Of a DNA stretch of 56,799 nucleotides, positions 8,562 through 18,048 are shown piece by piece. How positions within the stretch are numbered: the first letter of the stretch is position 1; every line of letters starts with the position of its first letter. Below the pieces are notes generated by a model, which did no database searches, was not told the DNA's origin, and saw nothing but the letters and a program-made list of their open reading frames with translations. The translations under genes were made by a program, and so were the position numbers. Origin of the DNA: Natrialba hulunbeirensis JCM 10989 (lineage in GTDB: Archaea > Halobacteriota > Halobacteria > Halobacteriales > Natrialbaceae); the NCBI RefSeq assembly GCF_000337575.1, contig NZ_AOIM01000031.1, forward strand, positions 426 to 57,224. The letters run 5' to 3'.

Positions 8562-9527
8562 TCACTCCGAGACGGAAACCGAAGTGTCTGCACGGCGGGC
8601 GCGCTGTCGCGCCTCGTCAACGCTCGTTCCTTCCCGGAGGACGGCGTCGACGAACAGCTCGCCGGCCTTGTAGGAGGATCGAACCATCGGGCCGCTCGCA
8701 CAGTAGAGGAAGTTCAGTTCGTCTTCGGCCACCTGTCGCCACGTCTCGTACTTGTGTGGATGGTCATAGCGCTGGACGTCGAGGTGGCTGCGCGAGGGCT
8801 GAAGGTACTGGCCGAGGGTGATGATATCGACACCGTGTTCGCGACAGTCGGCGAGCGTCTGGTAGACTTCGTGATCGTACTCGCCGTGGCCGAGCATGAT
8901 CGAGGTCTTGGTGTAGATGTCGGATTCGCGCTCGACCTGTTCGAGCACCGAGAGCGATTGTTCGTAGTTCGCGCGACGGTCACGAACGGGAAACTGGAGG
9001 CGTTCGACGGTTTCGACGTTGTGTGCGATCACGTCCGGGTCGGCGTCGATGATCTTGCGGACGAGCTCGGGTTCGCCCTGAAAGTCCGGAATGAGAACCT
9101 CGACGAGGATGCCAGGGTGGCGATCCTTGATTTCGCGAATCGTCTCGGCGAAGTGGCCCGCACCCTGATCCGGCAGGTCGTCACGGTCGACGGATGTGAG
9201 CACGACGTAGTCGAGACCGATCTCGGCGACGGCGTCGGCGACGTTGGCCGGTTCGTCCGGATCGAGTGGCTCCATGCCGCCTGTCGTGACGTCACAGAAG
9301 TTGCACGCACGGGAGCACCGGTCACCCATGAGCATGAACGTCGCTGTCCCTCCGTCGCCCCCGCCGGTGCCGGCCCCGCCGGACCAACACTCGCCGAGGT
9401 TCGGACAGTTGGCCTCCTCGCAGACGGTGTGGAGATTCCGCTCGCGGAGTGTCTCCCGGATATCGGTGAACTCCCGACCTGATGGCGGTCGCATCTTGAG
9501 CCAGTCGGGCTTCCGAGCGCTGCTCAT
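8562..9527 (-). CDS. lipA: lipoyl synthase
   Basis: A 321-residue radical-SAM enzyme that inserts two sulfur atoms into octanoyl groups on lipoyl domains. The auxiliary cluster cysteines are in CEEANCPNLGEC, the radical-SAM cluster is CSRACNFC, and the C-terminal RSSY motif that ligates the auxiliary cluster is present. The start at 9527 (protein beginning MSSARKPDWLK) is chosen because the upstream extension has no family similarity and a T-rich box lies at about 9545-9556. It lies directly upstream of the 2-oxoacid dehydrogenase genes whose E2 it should modify. No octanoyltransferase or lipoate ligase is in view. Confidence 0.96.
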   Translation of the reverse strand: MSSARKPDWLKMRPPSGREFTDIRETLRERNLHTVCEEANCPNLGECWSGGAGTGGGDGGTATFMLMGDRCSRACNFCDVTTGGMEPLDPDEPANVADAVAEIGLDYVVLTSVDRDDLPDQGAGHFAETIREIKDRHPGILVEVLIPDFQGEPELVRKIIDADPDVIAHNVETVERLQFPVRDRRANYEQSLSVLEQVERESDIYTKTSIMLGHGEYDHEVYQTLADCREHGVDIITLGQYLQPSRSHLDVQRYDHPHKYETWRQVAEDELNFLYCASGPMVRSSYKAGELFVDAVLREGTSVDEARQRARRADTSVSVSE

Positions 9528-9628
9528 ACCCGAACCGAAGCGGGCGGGTGGGAAAAATGGTGGTGGTCGGCTGTGCCAGCAGTGGCGTCCGTCAGTAGCC
9601 ACCGCGTCCCGTACTATCTTATAGCAAT

Positions 9629-9636
9629 GTTTATTT
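9629..9636 (+). promoter_or_regulatory. TATA box of the MATE gene
   Basis: GTTTATTT lies about 27-34 bases before the ATG at 9663. It argues against the in-frame ATG at 9627, which would fall inside the promoter. A second A/T-rich element lies at 9615-9622. Confidence 0.55.
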
Positions 9637-9662
9637 CCCCAACCAATCACCGTGGGAACGAG

Positions 9663-11063
9663 ATGCTCGATCTCGACCGAACGGAGATCACAACGGGGCC
9701 GATTCCCAGGGTGCTCGCACTGCTTGCGGCACCGCTGCTCGTTCAAAACCTCGTACAGGTTCTCCAGCAGGTCGTCGATACCCTCTGGCTTGGCCGACAC
9801 AGCCTCGAAGCGGTCGCCGCAGTCGGCCTCACGTTTCCGCTCACCGGTCTTCTCGCCGCCGTCTCGATTGGGGCCGGCGTCGGCACGCAGGTCCTCGTCT
9901 CACAGCGCGTCGGCGCTGAGGGGGACTGGCGTGCACGACGCGGCGCAGCAAACGGCATCGTCGTTGGCTTCGCCGCTGGTGGCCTCGCTGGCCTCATCGT
10001 TGCCTACTTCGCCGCCGACATCGTCTCGCTGTTCGGTGCGAGCGACCTCGTCACCCAGTACGCCGCCGCTTATCTCGCCGTCAGCGCGCTCCTCTTTCCC
10101 GCCCTGAGCACGAGCGAGGCACTCGAGTCGGGCTTCATCGGCTGGGGAGATACGCGCGCAGCGCTGTACATCAACGTGGTCGCAGTCGCCGTGAACATCG
10201 TCCTCGACCCGTTCCTCATCTTCGGCTGGTGGCTGTTCCCCGAACTGGGCGTCCAGGGCGCGGCGCTGGCGACCGGTATTGGCTACGCGCTCGGCTTCGC
10301 GTTTGGACTCGTACTGGCGTTGCGCGGCCGGAACGGGTTCGTCCTGTCGCGGGACGTACTCACGTTCTCCCGAACGGATTGTCGCGAGATTATCGACATC
10401 GGCTGGCCGACCGCAGGCCAGTACGTCTCGAGTCAGTCAGCCCGTGTTGGGATGGTCTGGCTCGTGGCGCTCGTCGGCGGGGACCCGGGACTCGCCGCGT
10501 ACACGATCGGGGCACGGGTCGCAGCAATCGCGTTCGTGCCGGCGATCGGGCTCCAACAGGCCGCACAGAGTATGATTGGACAGAATCTCGGGGCGGAGCT
10601 ACCGAAGCGGGCGCGGCGTACGACGTGGACCGGTGTGGTCATGGCGAGCGTTGGACTCACGGTCGTCGGCGTGATCCAGTGGCTGATTCCGGAGACGCTG
10701 TCGGTGCTGTTCGTTCCCGACGCGACGCCGACGGAGGTTGCAGTCGCCGCGGACTACCTGCGGATTCTCGCGTACAGCTACTGGGCGATCGGTGCGACGT
10801 ATCTCCTGCAGGCCGGGTTCAACGGGGCGCGGCGCACGCGGACGAGCCTGATCGCGACCTTGCTCCAGTACTGGATCGTCCGCATCCCGGTCGCGCTCGC
10901 CGCGGCGTATCTTCTGGAGATGGGAGTCAACGGCGTCTTCTGGGGCGTAACCATCTCGAACATCGTCGCCGCGCTCGGACTAGGCGTCTACTACTGGTAC
11001 GAGACGGCGACCGGGATGAACACACGGGCGGTCGAGGTGGCCCAGTCTGAAGCCGCCGATTAA
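9663..11063 (+). CDS. MATE family efflux transporter
   Basis: A 466-residue integral membrane protein with about twelve predicted helices in two homologous halves, typical of MATE (NorM/DinF-like) exporters that expel drugs or metabolites in exchange for Na+ or H+. Diagnostic segments are PLLVQNLVQVLQQVVDTLWLG near the start, ALESGFIGWGDTRAALYIN at about residue 155-175, and QQAAQSMIGQNLGA in the second half. The start is set by the TATA box at 9629-9636. No regulator or partner gene is adjacent, and the substrate is unknown. Confidence 0.93.
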   Translation: MLDLDRTEITTGPIPRVLALLAAPLLVQNLVQVLQQVVDTLWLGRHSLEAVAAVGLTFPLTGLLAAVSIGAGVGTQVLVSQRVGAEGDWRARRGAANGIVVGFAAGGLAGLIVAYFAADIVSLFGASDLVTQYAAAYLAVSALLFPALSTSEALESGFIGWGDTRAALYINVVAVAVNIVLDPFLIFGWWLFPELGVQGAALATGIGYALGFAFGLVLALRGRNGFVLSRDVLTFSRTDCREIIDIGWPTAGQYVSSQSARVGMVWLVALVGGDPGLAAYTIGARVAAIAFVPAIGLQQAAQSMIGQNLGAELPKRARRTTWTGVVMASVGLTVVGVIQWLIPETLSVLFVPDATPTEVAVAADYLRILAYSYWAIGATYLLQAGFNGARRTRTSLIATLLQYWIVRIPVALAAAYLLEMGVNGVFWGVTISNIVAALGLGVYYWYETATGMNTRAVEVAQSEAAD

Positions 11064-11134
11064 CCCGAAATACGCCGCGAGACACGAGAATACTCCGCGA
11101 TAGCTTTACGGAGCCGAACGAAGTAGACCGGAGT

Positions 11135-11647
11135 ATGTCACCGTCGACGCTGGACTGGCTTCACCTCTCGGACGACGAACGAGTCGTCTGGGAGAGCCGA
11201 CCGCATCCGATCACGATGGGAATCAGGGTGCCGATCGCGGTGGGACTGGTACTCGTCGGCTTCGTCCTCACAGGGTGGAGCGCATCCGACGGAATGGGAG
11301 CGCTCACCTACATCGGCATCGCGCTTGCACTCGGCGGTGCGATCGTCGCGCTCATCCAGTACGTCTTCTGGCGGAACACTCACTATGTGATTACGTCGGC
11401 AGAGTTGTACAAGAAACACGGCGTCGTCTCGCGAGACGTGACCCAGTTCCGCCTCGACCGCGTCCAGAACGCCAGCCTCCAGCAGACGATCGTCGGCCGC
11501 GTACTGGGCTACGGGACGCTGACTGTCTACACGGCCGGTTCCGGCGACCCCGAACTGACGTTCGAACGCGTTCCGCAGCCACAACGGGCGTCGGGAGTGC
11601 TCAGCGACGAGTTAGGCGAGATCGCACACAGCGGTTCGCCCGTCTGA
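11135..11647 (+). CDS. PH-domain (bPH2/DUF304) membrane protein
   Basis: A 170-residue protein with two membrane helices at about 28-47 and 55-76 followed by a bacterial-type PH domain (NTHYVITSAELYKKHGVVSRDVTQFRLDRVQN in outline; key pattern Y-x-IT-x-ELY then V-x-L-x-RVQ). Single-copy bPH2 proteins of this kind are widespread in archaea with no settled role, probably acting in membrane or envelope homeostasis. A TATA-like AGCTTTACG at about 11101-11109 supports the start. A short T-tract follows the stop. Confidence 0.85.
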   Translation: MSPSTLDWLHLSDDERVVWESRPHPITMGIRVPIAVGLVLVGFVLTGWSASDGMGALTYIGIALALGGAIVALIQYVFWRNTHYVITSAELYKKHGVVSRDVTQFRLDRVQNASLQQTIVGRVLGYGTLTVYTAGSGDPELTFERVPQPQRASGVLSDELGEIAHSGSPV

Positions 11648-11807
11648 AATCGACTTTTGGCGTTGGCTCACAGAGAAAAACGGCCGGAAATCACAGTGAG
11701 GACTCGAGTGCCACGCGAGAGTCCACGGCCCACGCTCGCCCCGGCACTACCGAAGACTCACCTGGAGAGTGGCGAAGAACCAGAGGGGCTGACGTGTATG
11801 CCAGTCG

Positions 11808-11830
11808 GCAACCCGGATTTAACAGGTTGC
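11808..11830. other. small hairpin in the spacer upstream of the 11897 gene
   Basis: GCAACC and GGTTGC are perfectly complementary six-base arms around an 11-base A/T-rich loop. It sits in a 249-base spacer without a gene, 67-89 bases before the next start codon and upstream of the TATA box at 11862-11872. It could be a protein-binding site or part of a transcript end for the preceding gene. Confidence 0.35.
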
Positions 11831-11861
11831 TAAGGCCGTATTGGAAAGCCTGAATCACAAA

Positions 11862-11872
11862 GTATATTATAC
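11862..11872 (+). promoter_or_regulatory. TATA box of the 11897 gene
   Basis: GTATATTATAC, a palindromic A/T-rich box in GC-rich DNA, centred about 30 bases before the ATG. It is one of the clearest promoters in the window. Confidence 0.65.
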
Positions 11873-11896
11873 GAACTCGACTGGGGAGCCAATGCG

Positions 11897-12493
11897 ATGG
11901 CCCAACAGTCACTGGCGACACCAGCGGAGTCGGTATCGCGCGGAGCGAGTATTGCAGCGAGCGCCGGACTCGGTGTCCTGGCCGCTATCGTCGGGTATCT
12001 GATCACCTACGTGATGGTCGTCGACCAGGTCCGCGAGGGCTTTGGCGACTACGTCGCCGAGTGGACCGGCGTCGCCTGGTACTACTACAACGCACACCTG
12101 GTCGATATCGAAGCGAGCGGTGGAATCGGCGGCTTCAGCGGCACCGATACCGTCGACTTCATCGCCCAGACCGACGCCACGAGCGCGACGGCGCTGTACG
12201 TCGTCCCGCCGCTCGTGCTCTTCGCGTTCGGCGCGGTGCTTGCGTATCAGCTCGACGCCCGCAACCTCGGCGAGGCGGTTATCGTCGGTGCACCGGTGAC
12301 AATCGGTTACGCCATCATCATGGCTCTCGGTGCCGTCGTCGCCGAATCGAGCACCGAGGCGTCGTTCCTCGGAATCGAGGCGACGGGCACGATGTCGCCA
12401 GAACTCGTGCCGGCGATCATCCTCGGCGGGATCATCTACCCCGTCGTCTTCGCGACGGCCGGTGCAGTGGTCGCGGCACTACTCCGGGCCTGA
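11897..12493 (+). CDS. four-helix membrane protein of unknown function
   Basis: A 198-residue protein with four predicted membrane helices at about 18-42, 94-114, 127-148 and 168-196. An extracellular-looking loop between the first two (about 45-90) is rich in Gly, Ser and Asp. I do not recognise a family with a known role; it looks like conserved haloarchaeal hypothetical membrane proteins. A strong TATA box lies at 11862-11872, so it has its own promoter and is not tied to either neighbour. Confidence 0.8.
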   Translation: MAQQSLATPAESVSRGASIAASAGLGVLAAIVGYLITYVMVVDQVREGFGDYVAEWTGVAWYYYNAHLVDIEASGGIGGFSGTDTVDFIAQTDATSATALYVVPPLVLFAFGAVLAYQLDARNLGEAVIVGAPVTIGYAIIMALGAVVAESSTEASFLGIEATGTMSPELVPAIILGGIIYPVVFATAGAVVAALLRA

Positions 12494-12628
12494 AGCGGTT
12501 TCGGAGCCACGATCCGACCACAACCGGTTACGAGACGACAATCGTCACGGGACAACATCCGGCCACGGAACAGCCACGAGACGATCCGAAGGAAACGCCT
12601 TTCACCACCCGCTCCCCGTTTTCGCGTG

Positions 12629-14986
12629 ATGGAGGTTGCCGAGGTTCTCCCCGAGTTCGCAGACGCCTTCGCGTTCGAGGAGTTCAACCGCATGCAACGC
12701 GAGGCCCTGCCCGCGTTACTCGAGCGCGAGGAAAACGTCGTCGCGAGCGCACCCACCGCGTCGGGCAAGACCGCCCTCGCCGAACTCGCGATCTGCAAAA
12801 CCCTGGCCGACGGCGGCACCGCACTGTTTATCGCGCCGCTACGCGCCCTGACGAACGAAAAGGAGGACGACTGGGACCGCTTCGAGGAACTCGGCTATAC
12901 CGTGTACGTCGTCACCGGCGAGCGCGAGTTGAACTCGAGACGCGCCCGTCACGCGGACATCCTCGTGATGACCCCCGAGAAGCTCGACTCGGCGACGCGC
13001 AAGCACGATTCCCGACGCTATGACTTCGTGACGGATATCGACGTCTGCGTGATCGACGAGGTTCACCTGCTGGATGCCGACCGCAGAGGGTCCGTCCTCG
13101 AGGTCACGATTTCACGACTGCGCCGACTCTGTGAGCCGCGCGTCGTCGCGCTCTCGGCGACCATGCCGAACGTCACCGACGTGGCGGCGTGGCTCGACGC
13201 GCCCGACGAGACCACCTTCGAGTTCGGCGACGAGTACCGCCCGGTCGACCTGAACGCCGGCGTCAAGACCTACACGCACGGCGAGAATTCCTTCGCGGAC
13301 AAGTACCGCCGACTCTACCGCGCGATAGACCTCGCCGAACCGCACCTGAACGAGGACGGCCAGGCGCTCGTCTTCGTCTCCTCGCGTCAGGACACCGTCC
13401 GAGCGGCCGAGAAGGCCCGCGACGAGATCGCCGAACGCGACATTCCGATGGGGGCGCGCGGTGACTACGACTTTCACACCGAATCGAAGGAACTCGAGAA
13501 CGACACGCTCAGAAAGTCGGTCCTCGACGGCGTCGCCTTCCACCACGCTGGGCTCTCGAAGAACGACCGCGACCTCGTCGAGGAGTGGTTCAAGGAGGGC
13601 ATCGTCGAACTGCTGTTCTCGACCTCGACGCTCGCCTGGGGGGTGAACCTCCCCGCCCGCTGTGTCGTGATCCGGGACACGAAACTGCACGACCCACTCG
13701 AGGGCGAGGTCGATATGAGCCCGCTCGACGTGCTCCAGATGCTCGGCCGTGCGGGCCGGCCGGGGTACGACGACGTGGGTTACGGCTGGGTCGTCTGTGA
13801 CGGTTCGGAGGCGGACAAGTATCGTCGCCTGCTGCGAGACGGCAAAGAGATCGAGTCCCGACTCGCCGAGAGCCTGGAAACGCATCTGAACGCCGAAATC
13901 GCGATGGGGACCATCACCGATCTGGACGACGTGATGGACTGGCTCGAGACGACCTTCTACTACGTCCGCGGCCAGTCCCGTCCAGAGGACTACGACTTCC
14001 CGAACCTCAGACAGCGCGTGCGGGACTGTCTCGAGAAACTCGTCGACCGCGGCTTCGTCGAAACCGGCGACGACCTCTCGATCGAGGCAACGCCACGGGG
14101 CGTGCTGGCCTCGAAGTACTACCTGCGCCTCGAGACCGCGGCCGAGTTCGCCGGCCTCTGTGATCGCGCCGCGGAACATGCAGGTGCACTCGAGATGGAC
14201 GACATTCTGACGGCCGTCGCGACCGCCGAAGAGTTCGACTCCGTCTCGTCCCGGCAGGACGAACGAGACGCGATCGATGCGGTGCTCGTCGGCGCGGACA
14301 CGGGCGATCTGGAAGCGGGAGAGCGGAAGGTGCTCGCCATCCTGCGCAGTGCTGCGAGCGGGACGACACCAGGTGCGTTACGAAGCGACGCCTGGGTCAT
14401 CAAGCGAAACGCGACACGACTCATCTCCGCACTCGGCGCGTTCCTCGACCGGTTCGTCGGGCCGCATGCGGCGAATCTCTCCCGCCGAACCGAGGCGCGC
14501 ATCGAGAACGGCGTCGCAGAGGATGCGGTTGGCCTGACGGCCATCGACGGTGTCGCCGCGGGTCGTGCAAGCAAACTTGCGAAAGAAGGGCTTTCGACCC
14601 CCGGCGACGTTATCGACGCCGATATCGACGGCCTCGTGGCGGCCGGTCTCTCGGAGGGCATCGCCGAACGAGTTTACGAGGGTGCACAGTCACTCCCCTC
14701 GATCGAGTTCGACTGGGGTACCTTCCCCGACGCCATCGGCACCGGCGAAAACGAGGTCTGTGAAGTCACGATCCGAAACGTCGGCGAACCGGCACGGGCC
14801 GGCGTCCGGGTCACCGTCAATGGTGTCGAGATGACCAGCACCAGCACCTACCTCCGCGATGTCGAGACTGTCCCGGTTGGGGTGTTCGGCGCAGATGCGG
14901 ATGTACTCGAGTACACTGTGAGTGTCGCCTTCCCCGAGGAGCCGCTGGTTCCGGTGGAGGCGAGCCGTGTAGTGGACGTCCAGTAG
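12629..14986 (+). CDS. Ski2-like (Hel308-related) DEAD/DEAH-box helicase
   Basis: A 785-residue superfamily 2 helicase. Motif I is APTASGKT (about residue 40), motif II is DEVH, motif III is SAT, and motif VI reads QMLGRAGRPGYD. The C-terminal part has a degenerate winged-helix/ratchet region and a helix-hairpin-helix segment at about 630-690 (GLTAIDGVAAGRASKL), then a beta-rich tail near 700-785 that may be a Sec63/immunoglobulin-like domain. Hel308 unwinds stalled forks; this protein differs enough in its C-terminus that it may be a second Ski2 paralogue acting on DNA or RNA. The ATG at 12629 is preferred over the adjacent GTG at 12626. A box near 12593-12603 fits as promoter. Confidence 0.92.
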   Translation: MEVAEVLPEFADAFAFEEFNRMQREALPALLEREENVVASAPTASGKTALAELAICKTLADGGTALFIAPLRALTNEKEDDWDRFEELGYTVYVVTGERELNSRRARHADILVMTPEKLDSATRKHDSRRYDFVTDIDVCVIDEVHLLDADRRGSVLEVTISRLRRLCEPRVVALSATMPNVTDVAAWLDAPDETTFEFGDEYRPVDLNAGVKTYTHGENSFADKYRRLYRAIDLAEPHLNEDGQALVFVSSRQDTVRAAEKARDEIAERDIPMGARGDYDFHTESKELENDTLRKSVLDGVAFHHAGLSKNDRDLVEEWFKEGIVELLFSTSTLAWGVNLPARCVVIRDTKLHDPLEGEVDMSPLDVLQMLGRAGRPGYDDVGYGWVVCDGSEADKYRRLLRDGKEIESRLAESLETHLNAEIAMGTITDLDDVMDWLETTFYYVRGQSRPEDYDFPNLRQRVRDCLEKLVDRGFVETGDDLSIEATPRGVLASKYYLRLETAAEFAGLCDRAAEHAGALEMDDILTAVATAEEFDSVSSRQDERDAIDAVLVGADTGDLEAGERKVLAILRSAASGTTPGALRSDAWVIKRNATRLISALGAFLDRFVGPHAANLSRRTEARIENGVAEDAVGLTAIDGVAAGRASKLAKEGLSTPGDVIDADIDGLVAAGLSEGIAERVYEGAQSLPSIEFDWGTFPDAIGTGENEVCEVTIRNVGEPARAGVRVTVNGVEMTSTSTYLRDVETVPVGVFGADADVLEYTVSVAFPEEPLVPVEASRVVDVQ

Positions 14987-15088
14987 CGGGTTTGTGGTAG
15001 TGAAGTTCGACGGAGGGCTCGATAAAGTATTGTCCTGCAGGTACTGAGGTGTACTCTGTCCCTCCCGTCCGACCGCCGTCTGTTTGCG

Positions 15089-15232
15089 ATGTGCCTTCTC
15101 GCCGCTGGAGCCGGCCTGCTCGGCTGGCGGGCGTTCGTCCCACACCAGAACGGCGGTGTCGTGCTCGTCCTTGCGATCGGCGTCCTCGCGATCCTGTTTT
15201 TCGTGGACGGGGTCGTCCAGCACCACGCGTGA
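15089..15232 (+). CDS. possible small hydrophobic protein
   Basis: A 47-residue frame beginning MCLLAAG. It contains two hydrophobic stretches, at about 1-11 and 23-38, separated by a short loop (WRAFVPHQNG), and it ends VVQHHA. Codon third positions are largely G/C, as in real genes here. A TATA-like ATAAAGTATT at 15023-15032 is farther from the ATG than usual for leaderless genes, so the start or the gene itself is uncertain. The remainder of the 14987-15428 spacer shows only the promoter of the next gene. Confidence 0.4.
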   Translation: MCLLAAGAGLLGWRAFVPHQNGGVVLVLAIGVLAILFFVDGVVQHHA

Positions 15233-15390
15233 GGTGTGGCTGGGTGAGTGAGCAGATTGGCAGAGAAATTGGTAGGTAGAGAGACGAACGGAGCTATCGA
15301 GTGGCGTTTGGATCGGTCAGCGATGGCAACCGATCCGCAGGCAGTAACACACGCTGAAACAGTTGTTGCGTGGACAAGAGAGCCATAGCG

Positions 15391-15401
15391 AACAGATAGT
15401 A
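15391..15401 (+). promoter_or_regulatory. TATA-like box of the beta-propeller gene
   Basis: An A/T-rich AGATAGTAA element about 30 bases before the ATG at 15429. It overlaps the upstream ATG at 15402 and so favours the later start. Confidence 0.4.
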
Positions 15402-15428
15402 ATGACGCTGGTCGGTCGTGCGCCGAGT

Positions 15429-17219
15429 ATGGAAGAGTGGCGCCGCCGTTCGGTACTGGCGACTGGTGTAGCACTGTCGATCGGAACCGGACTCGCTTCG
15501 GCGGGGGCTGGAGCTGATGAGGGCGAGGCTGACACCGAGACAGGGACCGAGAGCGACGCCGACGAGCTTCCGAACCCGAATCGCGATCCGGGACCGGACG
15601 AAGACTGGCCGTCACACCGGGGAGATCCCGGACACGCTAGACACATCGCGGACGGCCACGAGTTCGAGGGAGAGGGACTCGACGCCGTGTGGTCCGTCGA
15701 CGGGGCGGGCACGAGTTTCGTCGCTATCGCCGATGAGACGGTCTACGTTCCGACCGACGATGGGGTTCTCGCCCTCGATGAGACAGATGGCACCGTCGTC
15801 TGGGAGAAGACGGATATCGACGCGGGCACGCCGTCGGTCGACGGCGAGGCGGTCTACCTGAGCGGTGACGAGGTCGTCACGCTCGACCGGGCCGATGGGA
15901 GCGTCCGCTGGGAAACCGAATTCGAACCTGAAGAGGAAATCGTCTGGCAAACCGCCGCCTACGGCGGCGTCTACGTCGTGGTCGAGGGCACGCTGTACGC
16001 GCTCGATACCGACGACGGCTCGGTTCGGTGGGAAAAGGAGTCGATCACCACCGCAGCGCACGGTGACGAGGAGGACGAATACGAGTTCGTGACGGCACCC
16101 GCCGCGGCAAACGGCGTTATCTACAGCGTGACGGGAGCTGGGCCGATTGCGCTCGATCCCGAGACCGGGGCCGAAATCTGGCAGGAGGGAACACACGTCG
16201 GAACCCACGTCAGTACGACCTACGCGACATCGACAGGAATCGCGTACGACGGCGGAGCCTACGAGGAGTGGCCGCTGTACGACGCCCAGACGGGCGAATT
16301 TGCAACCATCGGACACGGAACTCGCGAAATCGCGTTCAGTGAGGAGATCTACGTCGGTGGCGGCACCGACCACGGCTACTCCGGTGGTTCGATTGTGGAT
16401 GACGAATACAACTGGGAGCTCGATATGACGTACACCTATGGGCAAGCCGTCATCAGCGGCGACACCGCGTACGCGTATTTCTATCTTGACGGGCACAATT
16501 ACGGAGACCGTGAGTACGACGAGGAACTCGTCGCCCTGAACAAGTACGACGGCTCCGAGAAGTGGACTATCAGTGTCGAGGACGCACCAGTCGGCCCCAT
16601 TCGTGCGATCAGCGGCGAGACGTTCTACGTCGAACACGACGGTGATCTCGTGGCACTCCGCGAACCGACCGACGAGGATGACCAGTCGGAGAACGGTGAA
16701 GATGGTTCGGAGGACGATCAGACAACCGACGACGAAGACGGTGACGGTGATGGTGATGGTGACAAAGATGATGGCAGTAACGCAGACGGAGATAGAGACG
16801 ATAACGCAGACGGAGACGAAGATGAAGACGATAACGCAGACGGTGACAGCAACGAGACTCAATCCGATGGTGGCGACGAGGCCAAAGAAGACAGCGGCGA
16901 CAAAGACAACGGAGACGGAGCCGACAACGATGACGGAACTGCGGTCGACACCGATGGCGGGAACGAGGATAACGCAGCGGCAGACACCGGCGAAAACACC
17001 ACAAACGGTGCCGACGGCGACGGCGATGGAGGCGACAACGACGCGTCGACCGTCGACGCTGCCGACGATGACACCGGTATCGACGGCACACCTGGCTTTA
17101 CGACCGGCGCAGGACTGCTTGGCGGCGCACTCGGACTCGAGTGGCTGCGCCGCCAGGCCGGCCTAAGCGAGCAGGCCGACCTGGATACGCACACCGATTC
17201 GGGCGAGCAAAGCGACTAA
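15429..17219 (+). CDS. Tat-exported PQQ-like beta-propeller protein with acidic tail and C-terminal PGF motif
   Basis: A 596-residue surface protein. A twin-arginine signal (WRRRSVLATG) opens the protein. Residues about 50-415 hold repeated blades of the PQQ-like type, seen as ALDxxDGxVxWE units. Residues about 418-545 are an extreme Asp/Asn/Gly low-complexity linker, encoded by GAC/GAT-GG repeats at about 16735-17060. The end has TPGFTTGAGLLGGALG, a hydrophobic stretch and RRQ, resembling PGF-CTERM archaeosortase signals but followed by some 25 more residues. It is probably anchored to the outside of the cell. Enzymatic function is not evident, as many such propellers are binding scaffolds. 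Confidence 0.88.
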   Translation: MEEWRRRSVLATGVALSIGTGLASAGAGADEGEADTETGTESDADELPNPNRDPGPDEDWPSHRGDPGHARHIADGHEFEGEGLDAVWSVDGAGTSFVAIADETVYVPTDDGVLALDETDGTVVWEKTDIDAGTPSVDGEAVYLSGDEVVTLDRADGSVRWETEFEPEEEIVWQTAAYGGVYVVVEGTLYALDTDDGSVRWEKESITTAAHGDEEDEYEFVTAPAAANGVIYSVTGAGPIALDPETGAEIWQEGTHVGTHVSTTYATSTGIAYDGGAYEEWPLYDAQTGEFATIGHGTREIAFSEEIYVGGGTDHGYSGGSIVDDEYNWELDMTYTYGQAVISGDTAYAYFYLDGHNYGDREYDEELVALNKYDGSEKWTISVEDAPVGPIRAISGETFYVEHDGDLVALREPTDEDDQSENGEDGSEDDQTTDDEDGDGDGDGDKDDGSNADGDRDDNADGDEDEDDNADGDSNETQSDGGDEAKEDSGDKDNGDGADNDDGTAVDTDGGNEDNAAADTGENTTNGADGDGDGGDNDASTVDAADDDTGIDGTPGFTTGAGLLGGALGLEWLRRQAGLSEQADLDTHTDSGEQSD

Positions 17220-17258
17220 CGGACCGCCTGAAGGCACCCGTGGAAGAGCGAACCCGCG

Positions 17259-17990
17259 TTAGTCGACGAGGTCGAGGACGATCTCTCGCACCTCTGTCGG
17301 CGAGTCAGCAACCCAGTCGGCCGGCGAATAGTCGATGTCCCCGTGGGCGTCGATTCGGTAGGCGATCACGACCGTCTCGGCTCGGTGGGCCGCTTCGATG
17401 CCGTTCGCCGAGTCTTCGACGACGACACACTTCTCCGGCGGGACACCGATTTCGTCCGCGGCGTACTCGAACACGTCGGGTTCCGGCTTGCTCGCCGCGT
17501 CGATATCGTCGGCGCTCACGATTTCGTCGAACGAGTCCTCGAGGTCGAACCGGTCGGTGACCCAGCCGATCCACTCGTGGGGCGAGGAGGAGACGATTGC
17601 CGTTTCGATTCCTCGGGCGTCGAGTTCGGCGAGCAGGTCGTGGAGTCCCTCGAGGAGTTCGACCCGTTCCGTGTAGAGTTCCTCGGCTGCCTCGGTAAAC
17701 CGGTCGGTGTACTCCTCGCGCGAGATCGCCGTGCCGTACTCGTCGTCGAGGTAGTCGTAGATCTCGCGGTAGTTCATCCCGGTGACCTCTGCGACGTCGA
17801 TGTCCTCGTCCGGGACCGCGGCGGGAAGGATCTCCTCGCGCTCGAACTCGACCCAGTAGTCCTCGCTGTTGACGATAACGCCGTCCATGTCGAACAGGAC
17901 TGCGTCGGCGGTCTCGCTCTGGGTGTCGGTCTGTCGGTCAGTCGTCTCCGCTGTCTCCGACGCAGTGGTCACCGTTTCGTCCATGTACAT
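17259..17990 (-). CDS. HAD-superfamily phosphatase (beta-phosphoglucomutase-like)
   Basis: A 243-residue soluble hydrolase of the haloacid dehalogenase superfamily. Motif I is FDMDGVI with the nucleophilic Asp, motif II is VSSSPHEW, motif III is the Lys in SKPEPDVF, and motif IV is VVEDSANGIEAA. The helical cap between motifs I and II matches the phosphoglucomutase/phosphoglycolate phosphatase subgroup. About 35 Thr/Glu-rich residues precede motif I. The start at 17990 fits a TATA box at 18010-18017; the frame open to 18065 would run through that promoter and into the next gene. The substrate is unknown. Confidence 0.9.
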   Translation of the reverse strand: MYMDETVTTASETAETTDRQTDTQSETADAVLFDMDGVIVNSEDYWVEFEREEILPAAVPDEDIDVAEVTGMNYREIYDYLDDEYGTAISREEYTDRFTEAAEELYTERVELLEGLHDLLAELDARGIETAIVSSSPHEWIGWVTDRFDLEDSFDEIVSADDIDAASKPEPDVFEYAADEIGVPPEKCVVVEDSANGIEAAHRAETVVIAYRIDAHGDIDYSPADWVADSPTEVREIVLDLVD

Positions 17991-18009
17991 CCGGCTACCC
18001 GATCGACCA

Positions 18010-18017
18010 GTATAGCC
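18010..18017 (-). promoter_or_regulatory. TATA box of the HAD phosphatase gene
   Basis: On the minus strand GGCTATACTGG lies 20-27 bases before the ATG at 17990, giving a leaderless transcript and fixing the start. Confidence 0.5.
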
Positions 18018-18048
18018 GTTTGGCCAGCGAGCAGTGTGGATCCTCCAG

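Noticed and set aside
9573-9662. N-terminal extension of the MATE gene
   Set aside because: The ATG at 9627 lies within the TATA region, and the added residues are not conserved-looking. Start placed at 9663.
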